Below, piece after piece: positions 1 through 7,106 of a DNA stretch of 64,000 nt. The stretch is from Nocardiopsis flavescens. Its GTDB lineage: Bacteria; Actinomycetota; Actinomycetes; Streptosporangiales; Streptosporangiaceae. The notes below the pieces were generated by a model that worked only from the letters and a program-made list of their open reading frames with translations, searched no databases and had not been told where the DNA came from. The number at the start of each line of letters is the position of its first letter. The first letter of the stretch is position 1. The DNA lies in assembly GCF_900141985.1 (NCBI RefSeq), contig NZ_FQZK01000005.1:299590-363589 (forward strand), given 5' to 3'. Position numbers and translations under genes: made by a program.

Positions 1-216
1 GTCTGAACGGGGTTCCCGCTCTGCCCTGAAGCACCAAAATCCACTTCCGACTTCCCGCGGGTCCCGGCGCTTCTCGTGACTGTTCTGTGCGGTGTCTGCC
101 GGAGGCTGCGGCGAGTGCTGGGATCGCCTCCCGGCACACGTCTCGGTGGTCGGCATCCATGACCGGGCCGCCAATGTGTCGGTGGTCGGGGGGGTGGGGC
201 AGGAACACGAGAAAAT

Positions 217-243
217 GCCTCTGAAGACGTGGTCTTCAGAGGC
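217..243 (-). terminator. Rho-independent terminator of the DUF397/XRE unit
   Basis: A perfect 12-bp stem (GCCTCTGAAGAC) with a 3-base loop lies just after the DUF397 stop on the minus strand. It is followed on that strand by ATTTTC. The position and the short T run fit an intrinsic terminator. The bases before it (1-216) show no convincing gene. Confidence 0.75.
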
Positions 244-258
244 GGGAAACCGAGGGTG

Positions 259-441
259 TCAGAGGGCCTGGTGCTTGAACTGGGTCAGGAAGCCGTGCCA
301 TTCCGCGGCGGGGAAGGTGAGTTCGGCGTCGTTGCGGTGCTGTGTGTCCCGAACATCGGCCCCGCTCACATGCTCTCGCACCTCCACGCAGTTCGAGCCG
401 CCGTCACTGAAGCTGCTCTTGTGCCACCTGGGCCTGTTCAT
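259..441 (-). CDS. DUF397 domain protein
   Basis: This is a 60-residue protein made up of one DUF397 domain, with the typical opening WHKSSFS, the GSNCVEV core and the ending FPAAEWHGFL. In actinomycetes DUF397 proteins are small partners of XRE/DUF5753 regulators, as in the whiJ-type and Abb-type pairs linked to development. Their biochemistry is poorly known. The ATG is preceded by AGAAGG at good spacing and overlaps the end of the upstream regulator by 38 bases, so the two are probably translated together. A terminator follows directly. It belongs to the accessory block at the window start. Confidence 0.9.
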   Translation of the reverse strand: MNRPRWHKSSFSDGGSNCVEVREHVSGADVRDTQHRNDAELTFPAAEWHGFLTQFKHQAL

Positions 442-1252
442 CGTCCAACCTTCTGATCTCGTCCTGCAACCTGGATAGCGCCACCTCGGGGCTGGTCGCC
501 GCGGCCTGCAGAGCGGCGAACTGTCCTCGGAACTGCGCCACTTCCACCGCGTCGGTGACAAGCTGACCCTCACGGACGGACTCCGCGAACAGCACATCCG
601 GCGTGTTGTCCGTCGTGATCAGCTTAAAGGCCCCCGAGTTACCCGGGTGCTTGGAGGCCCCCAGGGGAACGAGCTGCATCGTGATCCGCTCCCGCTCGGC
701 CAGGTCCGCCACGAACGCCAACTGGTCCCTCATGATCTGCGGCGAACCGTAGCGGCGCATCAAGATCGTCTCGTCCACCACCACCCACAACTTCGGGTGC
801 AGACTCTCGGCCATGCGTGTGGCGCGCTTGTGCCTCTCAGCCGCACGTGTCTCTCGTTCCTCCTCGGACAACCACTGGGCTCCGTAGCGGATCAGAGTGC
901 GGGCGTAGGCTTCTGTCTGCAGATGAGCGGGCCACACCAGCACCTGGTACTCGTACACCGCACTCGCCCCGTCCACCAGGGCTGCCACCTCGTACTTCCA
1001 TGCCTCACGGCCCGATCCGGTCGACTCGGTCCACACGCGCTCTAGCCGCCCCGACCCCAGTACGGCGTCCAGGTCGGCGCGCAGCTGAGGGGTGGGGGCG
1101 GTCCTGCCTCGTTCGATGTCGGAGATCGTGCTCTTGCTGATGGACACCCGACGGGCCAGGGCGGTCTGGGTCAGCCCTGCTTCATCACGCAGAGCACGCA
1201 ACTCACGGCCATAGCGGATCAGCGCCTTCTTATCAGGGGGCATGGCACCCAT
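404..1252 (-). CDS. XRE-family HTH regulator with DUF5753
   Basis: A 282-residue regulator. Residues of about 10-70 form an XRE helix-turn-helix (GLTQTALARRVSISKST, then SDIERGRTAPT). The rest is a DUF5753 domain, recognisable by YEYQVLVWPAHLQT and the later HPGNSGAFKL. The family binds DNA and is usually encoded next to DUF397 proteins, as here. Some members influence sporulation or antibiotic production in Streptomyces. The open frame extends far upstream, but homology begins at the ATG chosen here. A second ATG lies three codons further in, and neither has a strong ribosome site. It diverges from the sigma-like gene at 1401, so the 150-bp gap should carry both promoters. Confidence 0.88.
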   Translation of the reverse strand: MGAMPPDKKALIRYGRELRALRDEAGLTQTALARRVSISKSTISDIERGRTAPTPQLRADLDAVLGSGRLERVWTESTGSGREAWKYEVAALVDGASAVYEYQVLVWPAHLQTEAYARTLIRYGAQWLSEEERETRAAERHKRATRMAESLHPKLWVVVDETILMRRYGSPQIMRDQLAFVADLAERERITMQLVPLGASKHPGNSGAFKLITTDNTPDVLFAESVREGQLVTDAVEVAQFRGQFAALQAAATSPEVALSRLQDEIRRLDDEQAQVAQEQLQ

Positions 1253-1400
1253 GAGACCACGAGCTTCCGGCCTGCACGGGTGTTTTCCAGAATTTTCCAG
1301 CCTTCTAGGTCTGGTTCCAGGAAAGCTACAACTATCTTCACCTGGGGATTTCCATTTATGACACTGGGTTCTGTCACGAACCACGTGAGGGAGAACCCTG

Positions 1401-2438
1401 ATGACCTCTTCCCCCGGTCCTTGCCGAACCCAACGACTACGAGGACTTGCTCCCGCGCGGGAACCCGCTCGCGCCGAGCACAACGAACCGGATGGGCTCA
1501 CGAGAGCCTTCACCGATCACCGCGAGAAGGCGCCCGCTAACAACAATGCCCCGTATGGGTCGAGTGAGTTCGGTCCGTTGCTGCCCCGGCCGCGGGCCGA
1601 CGATCCGGTGGGGCACGGGTACACGGCCTTCCAGGTGGTGCGGTTGGCGGTGTGGGCGGCACGGGAGTGCCGGTGGGTGGACGCCATGGACCCGGCGCAC
1701 CGCGCGGAGACCGCGTGGGAGGCCATCGCCGAACACCTCCAGCTCGCCCACGAGCGTCCGGAGGAGACGGAGCTGATCGCCGTCGGGTGGAAGGCGATGA
1801 AGGCGCAGCACTACCAGGACCTCAAGGTCCGCGGGCTGGGCGGCAAGGACAAGGCCCTGCTGACTCGGGCGTTCGTGCGGTACTGGACCAGCGCCTCGGC
1901 GCCGGCCCACTCCCACGAGGACCAGATCGTCGACCGCCTCGCCCTGGCGCAGATCTGGACCGCCCTGAAGCCCACTCACCGGGAAGTGCTCACCGCTCTG
2001 GCCGAGCACGAGGACCGGCGCCGCGCGGAGCGCTCCCTGAACATGGACCCGGTCACGTTCACCCGCACGTTGGGGCGGGCCCGGCGGGCGTTCCTGGCGC
2101 TGTGGCACGAGGGGGAGACCCCGTCCCTGCTGTGGGGCTATGACCGCTCCGGGGCGCGGCACCAGAACGTGATGTACCTGGTCCGGCTGCGCAAGCGCCG
2201 TGCCCTACAGCGCAAGGCCGAGGGGCATGTGCGCCGCTACGGGCACCGACCGCCCCGGGACCTGGGGGTGCCCGACGCCGAGCTGCTGGCGCGGCACGAG
2301 GCGGGGGAGAGCTACGCGGCGCTGGCCGCGTGCTTCGGGGTCAGCCCTTCTCTGATCGCCTCCCGGGTGACCAAGACCCGGGCCCGGAGGGAGGAACGGA
2401 CCACGGGTGGCGGGACCGGGATATCGACCCGTGGATGA
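1401..2438 (+). CDS. Sigma-region-4-like DNA-binding protein of a mobile element type
   Basis: A 345-residue protein. Around residues 170-235 it resembles sigma-70 region 4 (LKPTHREVLTALAEHEDRR, then RTLGRARRAF). A second possible helix-turn-helix lies near the C terminus (SYAALAACFGVSPSLIASR). The first 45 residues look unstructured. The ATG follows GGGAGA at six bases. I recognise it only as a type found beside XRE/DUF397 genes and integrative elements in actinomycetes, with no established role. An alternative is a phage-type sigma-like regulator. It may control the small membrane protein downstream. Confidence 0.7.
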   Translation: MTSSPGPCRTQRLRGLAPAREPARAEHNEPDGLTRAFTDHREKAPANNNAPYGSSEFGPLLPRPRADDPVGHGYTAFQVVRLAVWAARECRWVDAMDPAHRAETAWEAIAEHLQLAHERPEETELIAVGWKAMKAQHYQDLKVRGLGGKDKALLTRAFVRYWTSASAPAHSHEDQIVDRLALAQIWTALKPTHREVLTALAEHEDRRRAERSLNMDPVTFTRTLGRARRAFLALWHEGETPSLLWGYDRSGARHQNVMYLVRLRKRRALQRKAEGHVRRYGHRPPRDLGVPDAELLARHEAGESYAALAACFGVSPSLIASRVTKTRARREERTTGGGTGISTRG

Positions 2439-2707
2439 CGAACACCCGCACGTAGGCGGTTTGCGGGTCGGGGGTTGAACCACCTCGCGAGGCAGAGCGA
2501 CCATCGACCAGCCCGCCGGGAACCCCGCGTCCCCCACGGGGCGGAGAGACAACCCCGAGCGGGTCCGGGCGGAAAGCCCAGCCCTTCGGGGCCAAGGACA
2601 CCCGCACGAGAAGCGGCTTCACAAACTGGAAACACAGATGTGCCCCGACCGGTGCTCGAACACCGGGCCGGGGCGAGATCACCACCTGATAGCTCCAGGA
2701 GGAGACC

Positions 2708-3220
2708 GTGGAACACCCTACTACCGGCCGTCACCGGCGGCCCTGTCACAGCATGGCCGGGCGTGTGTGGGCGCTGACCGCCGCGCTGCTGGCCACCGCC
2801 CTGGCCGCACTTTTCAGCCCTCGGCCGACCCCGTCGCCCCGTCTGGTCCCGGGCGCGCTGCCCGCTGTGCCTCGGCCCGTCACCTCCTTCAGCCGGGGCG
2901 ACCTGCTCACCGACCCGCCCGGCTTTCCCGCACAGGCTGCCTGGGTGGCCGGGGCCTCGACCGCCTCGACCCGTTGGGAGCAGGCCTACCGCGACTGCTC
3001 CGCCCCATTCACGGCGGCGGACCGGGTGGACGCCGACCCCGATCTGGTCGCTGGGGCTCTGGTGCGCCCCTACCTCGACCTCGGAGCTGTTCCGCGCCCC
3101 CGCACGGCCGAATCGGAGGACTACCCGACAAGGCCCCCGGCAGCAGTTCCCGAACTGGCTGAGGGCGAGTTCGCCGAGCTGACCGACCGCATCCGCACCT
3201 ATCTGGCACTGCGGGGCTGA
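2708..3220 (+). CDS. Hypothetical small membrane or secreted protein
   Basis: A 170-residue protein starting at GTG, preceded by an excellent AGGAGGAGACC ribosome site. Residues of about 17-38 form one hydrophobic segment (VWALTAALLATALAALF) that could be a signal anchor. It is followed by a proline-rich stretch and a soluble C-terminal part ending RIRTYLALRG. I recognise no domain. It lies between the sigma-like gene and a decayed integrase, so it is probably element cargo. A membrane or envelope role is inferred from the hydrophobic segment alone. Confidence 0.65.
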   Translation: MEHPTTGRHRRPCHSMAGRVWALTAALLATALAALFSPRPTPSPRLVPGALPAVPRPVTSFSRGDLLTDPPGFPAQAAWVAGASTASTRWEQAYRDCSAPFTAADRVDADPDLVAGALVRPYLDLGAVPRPRTAESEDYPTRPPAAVPELAEGEFAELTDRIRTYLALRG

Positions 3221-3236
3221 GGAAACTGCGAGCAGC

Positions 3237-3270
3237 CCGGGGCGTCTTCTCCTGCCGGGAGGCGCCCCGG
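3237..3270 (+). terminator. Hairpin after the small membrane protein gene
   Basis: An outer 8-bp stem CCGGGGCG/CGCCCCGG encloses an imperfect inner stem, 17 bases after the stop codon. There is no T run, as is common in this genome. It is a plausible terminator. Confidence 0.4.
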
Positions 3271-3380
3271 AGTTTCACCGTGCCCTCGGTTTTCTTCATT
3301 CAGAGCGGGCAGCGCCTCACAGCAGCGGCAACTTTCCCCGGTTCGGAGTCCGCGTCCTCTCGTCAGGACAGTGCGGGTGG

Positions 3381-3644
3381 CATCCGCGACAGGCCGGTGA
3401 CTGGTTCTGCCACGTCGCCAACGCCGCCGAACTCCCGCCTATTGCCTTACGCGGGCTCCGCCACGGAGCTGCCTCGCTCGCTCTGGCAGCGGATACGGGA
3501 GTGAAGGTGGCCTTGGTCGAGCCGGGCCACGCGACGACGCACTTCAACCAGGACACCTACCATTCGGTGCATCCCGATGTGGCCAAGCGGCAGCGGACGG
3601 TCACCACCGCGATGCTGCGTGGGGAAACAGTCTCTGTCGGGTAG
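3381..3644 (+). pseudogene. C-terminal remnant of a tyrosine recombinase (integrase)
   Basis: The frame ending at the TAG at 3642 reads like the last ~85 residues of an actinobacterial tyrosine recombinase: GDWFCHVANAAELPP, then LRGLRHGAASLALAAD, then GHATTHFNQDTYHSV. Intact relatives have HDLRHG in box II and a GHSS...DTYTSV ending with the catalytic tyrosine. Here the box II histidine is arginine, the segment between the boxes is scrambled (DTGVKVALVEPG), and no start codon or N-terminal catalytic part is present. The frame stays open upstream to about 3300 with weaker similarity. I read it as a dead fragment of an integrated element whose other remains may be the XRE/DUF397 and sigma-like genes. 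Confidence 0.72.
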
Positions 3645-3756
3645 CGGGGCGGGGGCGCACAAGGAGCGATGCAGTGCCGTCAGCCCTGGGCCGTGTGGCG
3701 GTTTCACTCCGCCTGGTCTGGGGCTTCGCCGTTGACGGTGCTGGTGGGCCATCGGA

Positions 3757-4458
3757 TCAAAGGACTGATCGTTGTGTGTCCTGTCCGCCGCATGATGCGT
3801 TGTACAGCCTGGCTCCGGAGTGGGTTTTCGACAGCTTCGTAGAAGTCAGACGAACGCACACCTGCGCGTGATCCTCGACTGCCGGATACTCCATGGCCAG
3901 GGTGCTTACACCGGCAACACTGCCGCCGACGTGGAGTTCGGCTGCTTGCGGAACCACCGGTAGTGATCCAGCCATGGTGCCGAATACCAGGGTGTCGGTG
4001 CCTTCTGTGTAAATCTCCTCGACGTTCACCCGCCAGTGTTCCCGGGCCGCCCTGAGCAGGCGACGGCTTCGGTCACCGAACCTGGCCAGGGCGGGAGCAC
4101 GTGCGTGGACGTGATCGGCGATCGCGCAGCACAGACGGACTTGGCCCCGGGTGCGTACGAACCCTGGCCAGGGACGGAAGTCCAACGCGTTCACGATGAG
4201 TTCCAGCGCAGCCTCTTGCACCCCGCTACAGCCCTCTTCCGCGATCTGGAGCAGGATCGGGGCCGCCGGGACGGCCGCGGGCAGGACCGTGCCGCTGTGG
4301 TCATGGATGATTCCTCCACCCGCCAGGAGGGACGCAGCCGACGCCGCGTCCATGCGCCCGCGAGCATGTGAGAGACCTCGGAGACCGTCGCGGACCGCTG
4401 TCGCACGGTAGTAGTCCACGGGACCGGGAACGGAACCCCAGTCGAACGCATCGATCAC
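3757..4458 (-). CDS. Conserved hypothetical actinobacterial protein
   Basis: About 233 residues from a GTG start (VIDAFDWGSVPGPVDYYR). It belongs to a conserved but uncharacterised family marked by GGGIIHDHSG near residue 45, followed by alanine-rich helices that may form HEAT-like repeats (APILLQIAEEGCSGVQEAALEL) and a CCAIADHVHARA segment. No catalytic motif is evident. The ribosome site (GAAAGAAG) is modest. The frame is open further upstream to an ATG at 4644, but that extension is cysteine- and proline-rich and unlike the family. It lies between the integrase remnant and tRNA-Arg. Confidence 0.65.
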   Translation of the reverse strand: MIDAFDWGSVPGPVDYYRATAVRDGLRGLSHARGRMDAASAASLLAGGGIIHDHSGTVLPAAVPAAPILLQIAEEGCSGVQEAALELIVNALDFRPWPGFVRTRGQVRLCCAIADHVHARAPALARFGDRSRRLLRAAREHWRVNVEEIYTEGTDTLVFGTMAGSLPVVPQAAELHVGGSVAGVSTLAMEYPAVEDHAQVCVRLTSTKLSKTHSGARLYNASCGGQDTQRSVL

Positions 4459-4675
4459 ATCGGCTTCTTTCTGCGTGAGGCCAGTCGTGTAAGGGGGCTC
4501 GGCTGAAACGGCCGTATGCGAACTGATAGGGCATAGGGAGGCCGGACACAGGGTGCCGCCGGGCAGGGGACACAGGGGTACCGGACGGCAAAGTGCTCCG
4601 GGAGGTCGGACTCCACCTGTACGGGACCTTGTACCGGGGAGCACACATGGAGCACTTCAGGCCCCGAAACGCGGC

Positions 4676-4697
4676 GAGGACCTCTTGCGAGGTCCTC
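4676..4697 (-). terminator. Hairpin downstream of tRNA-Arg
   Basis: An 8-bp perfect stem GAGGACCT/AGGTCCTC with a 6-base loop lies 27 bases past the tRNA 3' end on the minus strand. It is a likely tRNA terminator, although no T run follows. Confidence 0.5.
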
Positions 4698-4724
4698 ATG
4701 CACCCCATCTGAACTGGGGTTTTG

Positions 4725-4800
4725 TGGCGCACCCGGCAGGATTCGAACCTGCGGCCATCGGATTAGAAGTCCGGTGCTCTATCCACTGAGCTACGGGTGC
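4725..4800 (-). tRNA. tRNA-Arg (anticodon TCT), CCA encoded
   Basis: The minus strand reads GCACCCGTAGCTCAGTGG at the 5' end. The anticodon arm is CCGGACTTCTAATCCGATGG with anticodon TCT, the T arm contains GGTTCGAATCC, and a seven-base acceptor stem closes with CGGGTGC. A discriminator G and an encoded CCA follow. Genes of this kind are common integration targets, and the recombinase remnant lies 1.1 kb away, but I saw no second copy of the tRNA 3' end in the first 4.7 kb. Confidence 0.96.
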
Positions 4801-4971
4801 TCGCTTCAATTGTGGCCCGCGGTGGCGGGGCGTGACCACGTTGTGATCACTGGGGTGCGGCCGTGGCGGCGTCGACGACCTGCGGTCGGGCGGTCGGCCC
4901 GTGCCGTGGTGTCTCGGGCAGACATTCTAGGGTATTCGGCAGATCTCGCCCACGGGCGGGCAAAGGTTTGG

Positions 4972-4993
4972 CAACTACAGTGATTCGTAGTTG
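4972..4993. promoter_or_regulatory. Perfect inverted repeat, possible operator
   Basis: CAACTAC, eight bases, GTAGTTG. This 7-bp perfect inverted repeat lies in an AT-richer intergenic stretch (4801-5118) that holds no gene I can support. It could be an operator or a weak hairpin. The factor is unknown. Confidence 0.35.
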
Positions 4994-5118
4994 ACGCTCG
5001 TTACCACCCGTGGTCCGTCAAACCGGCCTCTATGGGTTTCGTGCACCACGTTACCGGTGATTAACCCATGCTGCGCCGCAGGCCCGCTGGTGTTTCGTGA
5101 ACTCCTGGATTCCAGTGA

Positions 5119-5175
5119 TCAGAAGCCCCACCACTGGCCGATGAGGAGGAGCGTCCAGGTCAGGGGGATGTGCAT
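5119..5175 (-). CDS. Possible 18-residue hydrophobic peptide
   Basis: An ATG with a good ribosome site (GAGGAG, six bases upstream) opens an 18-codon frame, MHIPLTWTLLLIGQWWGF. Upstream on the same strand is a -10-like TATAGT at 5208-5213, flanked on both sides by BldD-type boxes. The peptide would be a single hydrophobic, tryptophan-rich helix. Very short frames arise by chance, so the case rests on the ribosome site plus the regulated-looking promoter. It could instead be an upstream leader or simply chance. I know of no homologue. Confidence 0.3.
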   Translation of the reverse strand: MHIPLTWTLLLIGQWWGF

Positions 5176-5194
5176 GGGGGACTCCTCGGCATCG

Positions 5195-5228
5195 ACTACT
5201 CTGAGTAACTATAATCACTCTGGGTAAT
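5195..5228. promoter_or_regulatory. Tandem BldD-type boxes flanking a -10 element
   Basis: On the minus strand ATTACCCAGAGTGAT (5228-5214) matches the published BldD consensus (nTnACnC[A/T]GnGTnAn) at every fixed position. GTTACTCAGAGTAGT (5209-5195) matches at all but one. Their centres are 19 bp apart, and TATAGT at 5213-5208 sits between them as a leftward -10. BldD is the c-di-GMP-binding developmental repressor of actinomycetes. The boxes could govern the leftward peptide or, less directly, cobD, whose -10-like TACCGT is at 5258. Confidence 0.65.
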
Positions 5229-5269
5229 CGCGCGGAGAGTGTGAGGTTCCGAGTCGCTACCGTGGTGCG

Positions 5270-6154
5270 GTGCGATCACGAGGAATGGCGGCGGGCTACC
5301 TGCTGGACGTGCTGGTGCGGGACCCCGAGAGGGGCCATCCCGTGGCGACGTTCGGCCGGGCCGCGGGGTGGTGGGAGCGGAGCGTGTACCGGGACTCGGC
5401 GGTGGCCGGTGCGGTGTTCGCCGCCGGGGCCGTCCTGCCCGCGGTCGGGCTGGGGTGGCTGGCCGGCCGGGGCGGCCAGGCCGCCACCGCCGTGCTCACC
5501 TGGGCCGTGCTGGGCGGCGACATGCTCTGCCGGGAGGCCGAGGGGATCGCCCGTGCTCTGGAGTCCGGCGACCTCGAACGCGCCCGTGAGCTGTTGCCGC
5601 GGCTGTGCGGCCGTGACCCGCGGGGGCTGGGGGAGCGCGAGATCGCGCGGGCCGTCGTGGAGTCGGTCGCCGAGAACACCTCGGACGCCGTCGTCGGACC
5701 CCTGGTGTGGGGCGCTCTCGGCGGCACGGCGGGCCTGGCCGGGTTCCGTGCCGTGAACACGCTGGACGCCATGGTCGGCCACCGCAGTCCCCGGTACCGC
5801 AGGTTCGGCACCCCCGCGGCGCGGCTCGACGACCTGGCCGGATGGGGGCCCGCTCGCCTCACCGCCCTGCTGGCGGTGGCCGCCGCGCCCCTGGTGGGCG
5901 GCGACGCGGCCACGGCCCTGCGGATCTGGCGCCGTGACGGTGGCCGGCACCCGAGCCCCAACGCGGGTCAGTGCGAGGCCGCCTTCGCCGGGGCGCTCGG
6001 CGTCTCCCTGGGCGGTACCAACGTGTACGGCGAGAACACGGAGTCCAGGCCCGTCATGGGCGACGGGCCGCCTCCCGCCGTGCGCGACATCCGGCGGGCG
6101 GTCCGCCTGTCCCGGGCGGTCGGCGCCGGCGCCCTCGCGGTGGCCGCTCTCTGA
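5270..6154 (+). CDS. cobD: Adenosylcobinamide-phosphate synthase CobD/CbiB
   Basis: A 294-residue integral membrane protein of cobalamin synthesis, which attaches the aminopropanol side arm to adenosylcobyric acid. Family signatures are visible: YLLDVLVRDPERGHPVA near the start, AENTSDAVVGPLVW, FRAVNTLDAMVGHR and SPNAGQCEAAFAGALGV. Several hydrophobic helices alternate with these. The GTG start has no ribosome site, but TACCGT lies exactly six bases upstream, so a leaderless transcript is likely. No B12 riboswitch was recognisable upstream. BldD-type boxes lie 40-75 bp upstream. The bluB-cobT fusion at 18159 serves the same pathway. Confidence 0.93.
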   Translation: MRSRGMAAGYLLDVLVRDPERGHPVATFGRAAGWWERSVYRDSAVAGAVFAAGAVLPAVGLGWLAGRGGQAATAVLTWAVLGGDMLCREAEGIARALESGDLERARELLPRLCGRDPRGLGEREIARAVVESVAENTSDAVVGPLVWGALGGTAGLAGFRAVNTLDAMVGHRSPRYRRFGTPAARLDDLAGWGPARLTALLAVAAAPLVGGDAATALRIWRRDGGRHPSPNAGQCEAAFAGALGVSLGGTNVYGENTESRPVMGDGPPPAVRDIRRAVRLSRAVGAGALAVAAL

Positions 6155-6159
6155 GTCCG

Positions 6160-6181
6160 CGCACCGGGGGCCGCCGGTGCG
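6160..6181. terminator. Hairpin between convergent genes
   Basis: CGCACCGG/CCGGTGCG with a six-base loop lies six bases after the cobD stop and before the convergent gene end at 6272. It is a likely terminator without a T run. Confidence 0.45.
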
Positions 6182-6271
6182 GTCCCGAACGCGGCCACGG
6201 CGACGGCGCCCGCCCTGCCCGTGCCCCCGGGCTCGGGAACCCTCCCCCGCCCCGAAGCCCTTCCCGGGGAC

Positions 6272-6790
6272 TCAGGCCGCGAGGCTGCGGGCGTAGTTGA
6301 CCTGCTGGTTGATCTGCGCCGACAGCCCGCGGTAGGAGGCGGGGATGGAGGCCGCGTGGTAGTGGCCGTGCCCCTGCACGGTGACCTGGACGTGGCCGCT
6401 GGTCTTCTCCTCCTTCACCAGCAGGAAGAGCAGGCCCAGCAGGCAGGTCCACCAGAACACCAGGATCGCCACGATCACGGCCCAGACCGGGGTGGTGCGC
6501 TCGGTGCGGGTCATGTCGGTGACCGTCCACACCGTCCCGCGGATCGGGAAGCGCCCGGCGGGGGTGATGACGGTGTTCTGCGTGATGGCGATGTCCCCGA
6601 TGGTGCTCAGCACCGGCTCGTCGTGGGAGCCGGGGACCGGCCCGGAGGGAACGGGGGAGTAGCCGCCGGTGGGATTGCCGTAGGGCTCCACCGCCCCGTA
6701 CCCGTCGGCGGGGTTCCATGCGGACGGGTCGTGCGGCGGCTGCTGGTGCTGCTGCCAGGGGTCGCCGTCGGGGGAAGGGTAAGGGTTCAT
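6272..6790 (-). CDS. Hypothetical single-pass or hairpin membrane protein
   Basis: A 172-residue protein with a Pro/Gly/Gln/Tyr-rich N-terminal third (MNPYPSPDGDPWQQHQQPPH), a middle beta-like part (GRFPIRGTVWTVTDMTRTE), one strong hydrophobic stretch at about 102-125 (VWAVIVAILVFWWTCLLGLL) and a short tail containing VQVTVQGHGHYH. This architecture recurs in actinobacterial hypothetical proteins with no assigned role. The start is the ATG at the proline-rich head. It is convergent with cobD and divergent from the acylase. Confidence 0.75.
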   Translation of the reverse strand: MNPYPSPDGDPWQQHQQPPHDPSAWNPADGYGAVEPYGNPTGGYSPVPSGPVPGSHDEPVLSTIGDIAITQNTVITPAGRFPIRGTVWTVTDMTRTERTTPVWAVIVAILVFWWTCLLGLLFLLVKEEKTSGHVQVTVQGHGHYHAASIPASYRGLSAQINQQVNYARSLAA

Positions 6791-7106
6791 GCGCCGATTG
6801 TGTCAAAGGGAGGGGGAGGGCGGAACGCGATCCCGCGTCCGACCTCGGCCGCAGGGGCCCGCGGGCCGTGGCCGGATGTGGCCACGCCCCCGGAGGGTGC
6901 GGACCGTTCGTGACGGCTCCGGTGCGCCGCGTCGCCGCCCGTTTGTGCTGGATGTGGCGTAGGTCACTCTAAACCTGCGGTCCGGCGGGGCCGCGCGCAG
7001 GTCCGCGCCCCGCTCCGCCGCAGAACATGAAACTCTTTCGCACTTTACTTACCGGTACGTAACATGCCGCTGAACCATCGCCCGCACCCCCAGGTGGTGA
7101 CAGCAC
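6791..7106. other. Intergenic region between divergent genes
   Basis: 316 bp without a supported gene. The left half is very GC-rich. The right part is AT-richer and holds the palindrome at 7045-7062 and presumably the acylase promoter. Confidence 0.5.
7045..7062. promoter_or_regulatory. Near-perfect 18-bp palindrome, TetR-like operator candidate
   Basis: TTACTTACCGGTACGTAA is symmetrical around CCGG except for one pair (T/C at positions 5/14). It lies 45-62 bp before the acylase start, where a repressor site would be expected. Its size and centre resemble TetR-family operators, but no regulator gene is adjacent, so the factor is unknown. Confidence 0.45.

Noticed and set aside
4725..4800. 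tRNA-Arg as the proven attachment site of the accessory block
   Set aside because: No second copy of the tRNA 3' end was found in the first 4.7 kb, so the attachment site remains a guess.
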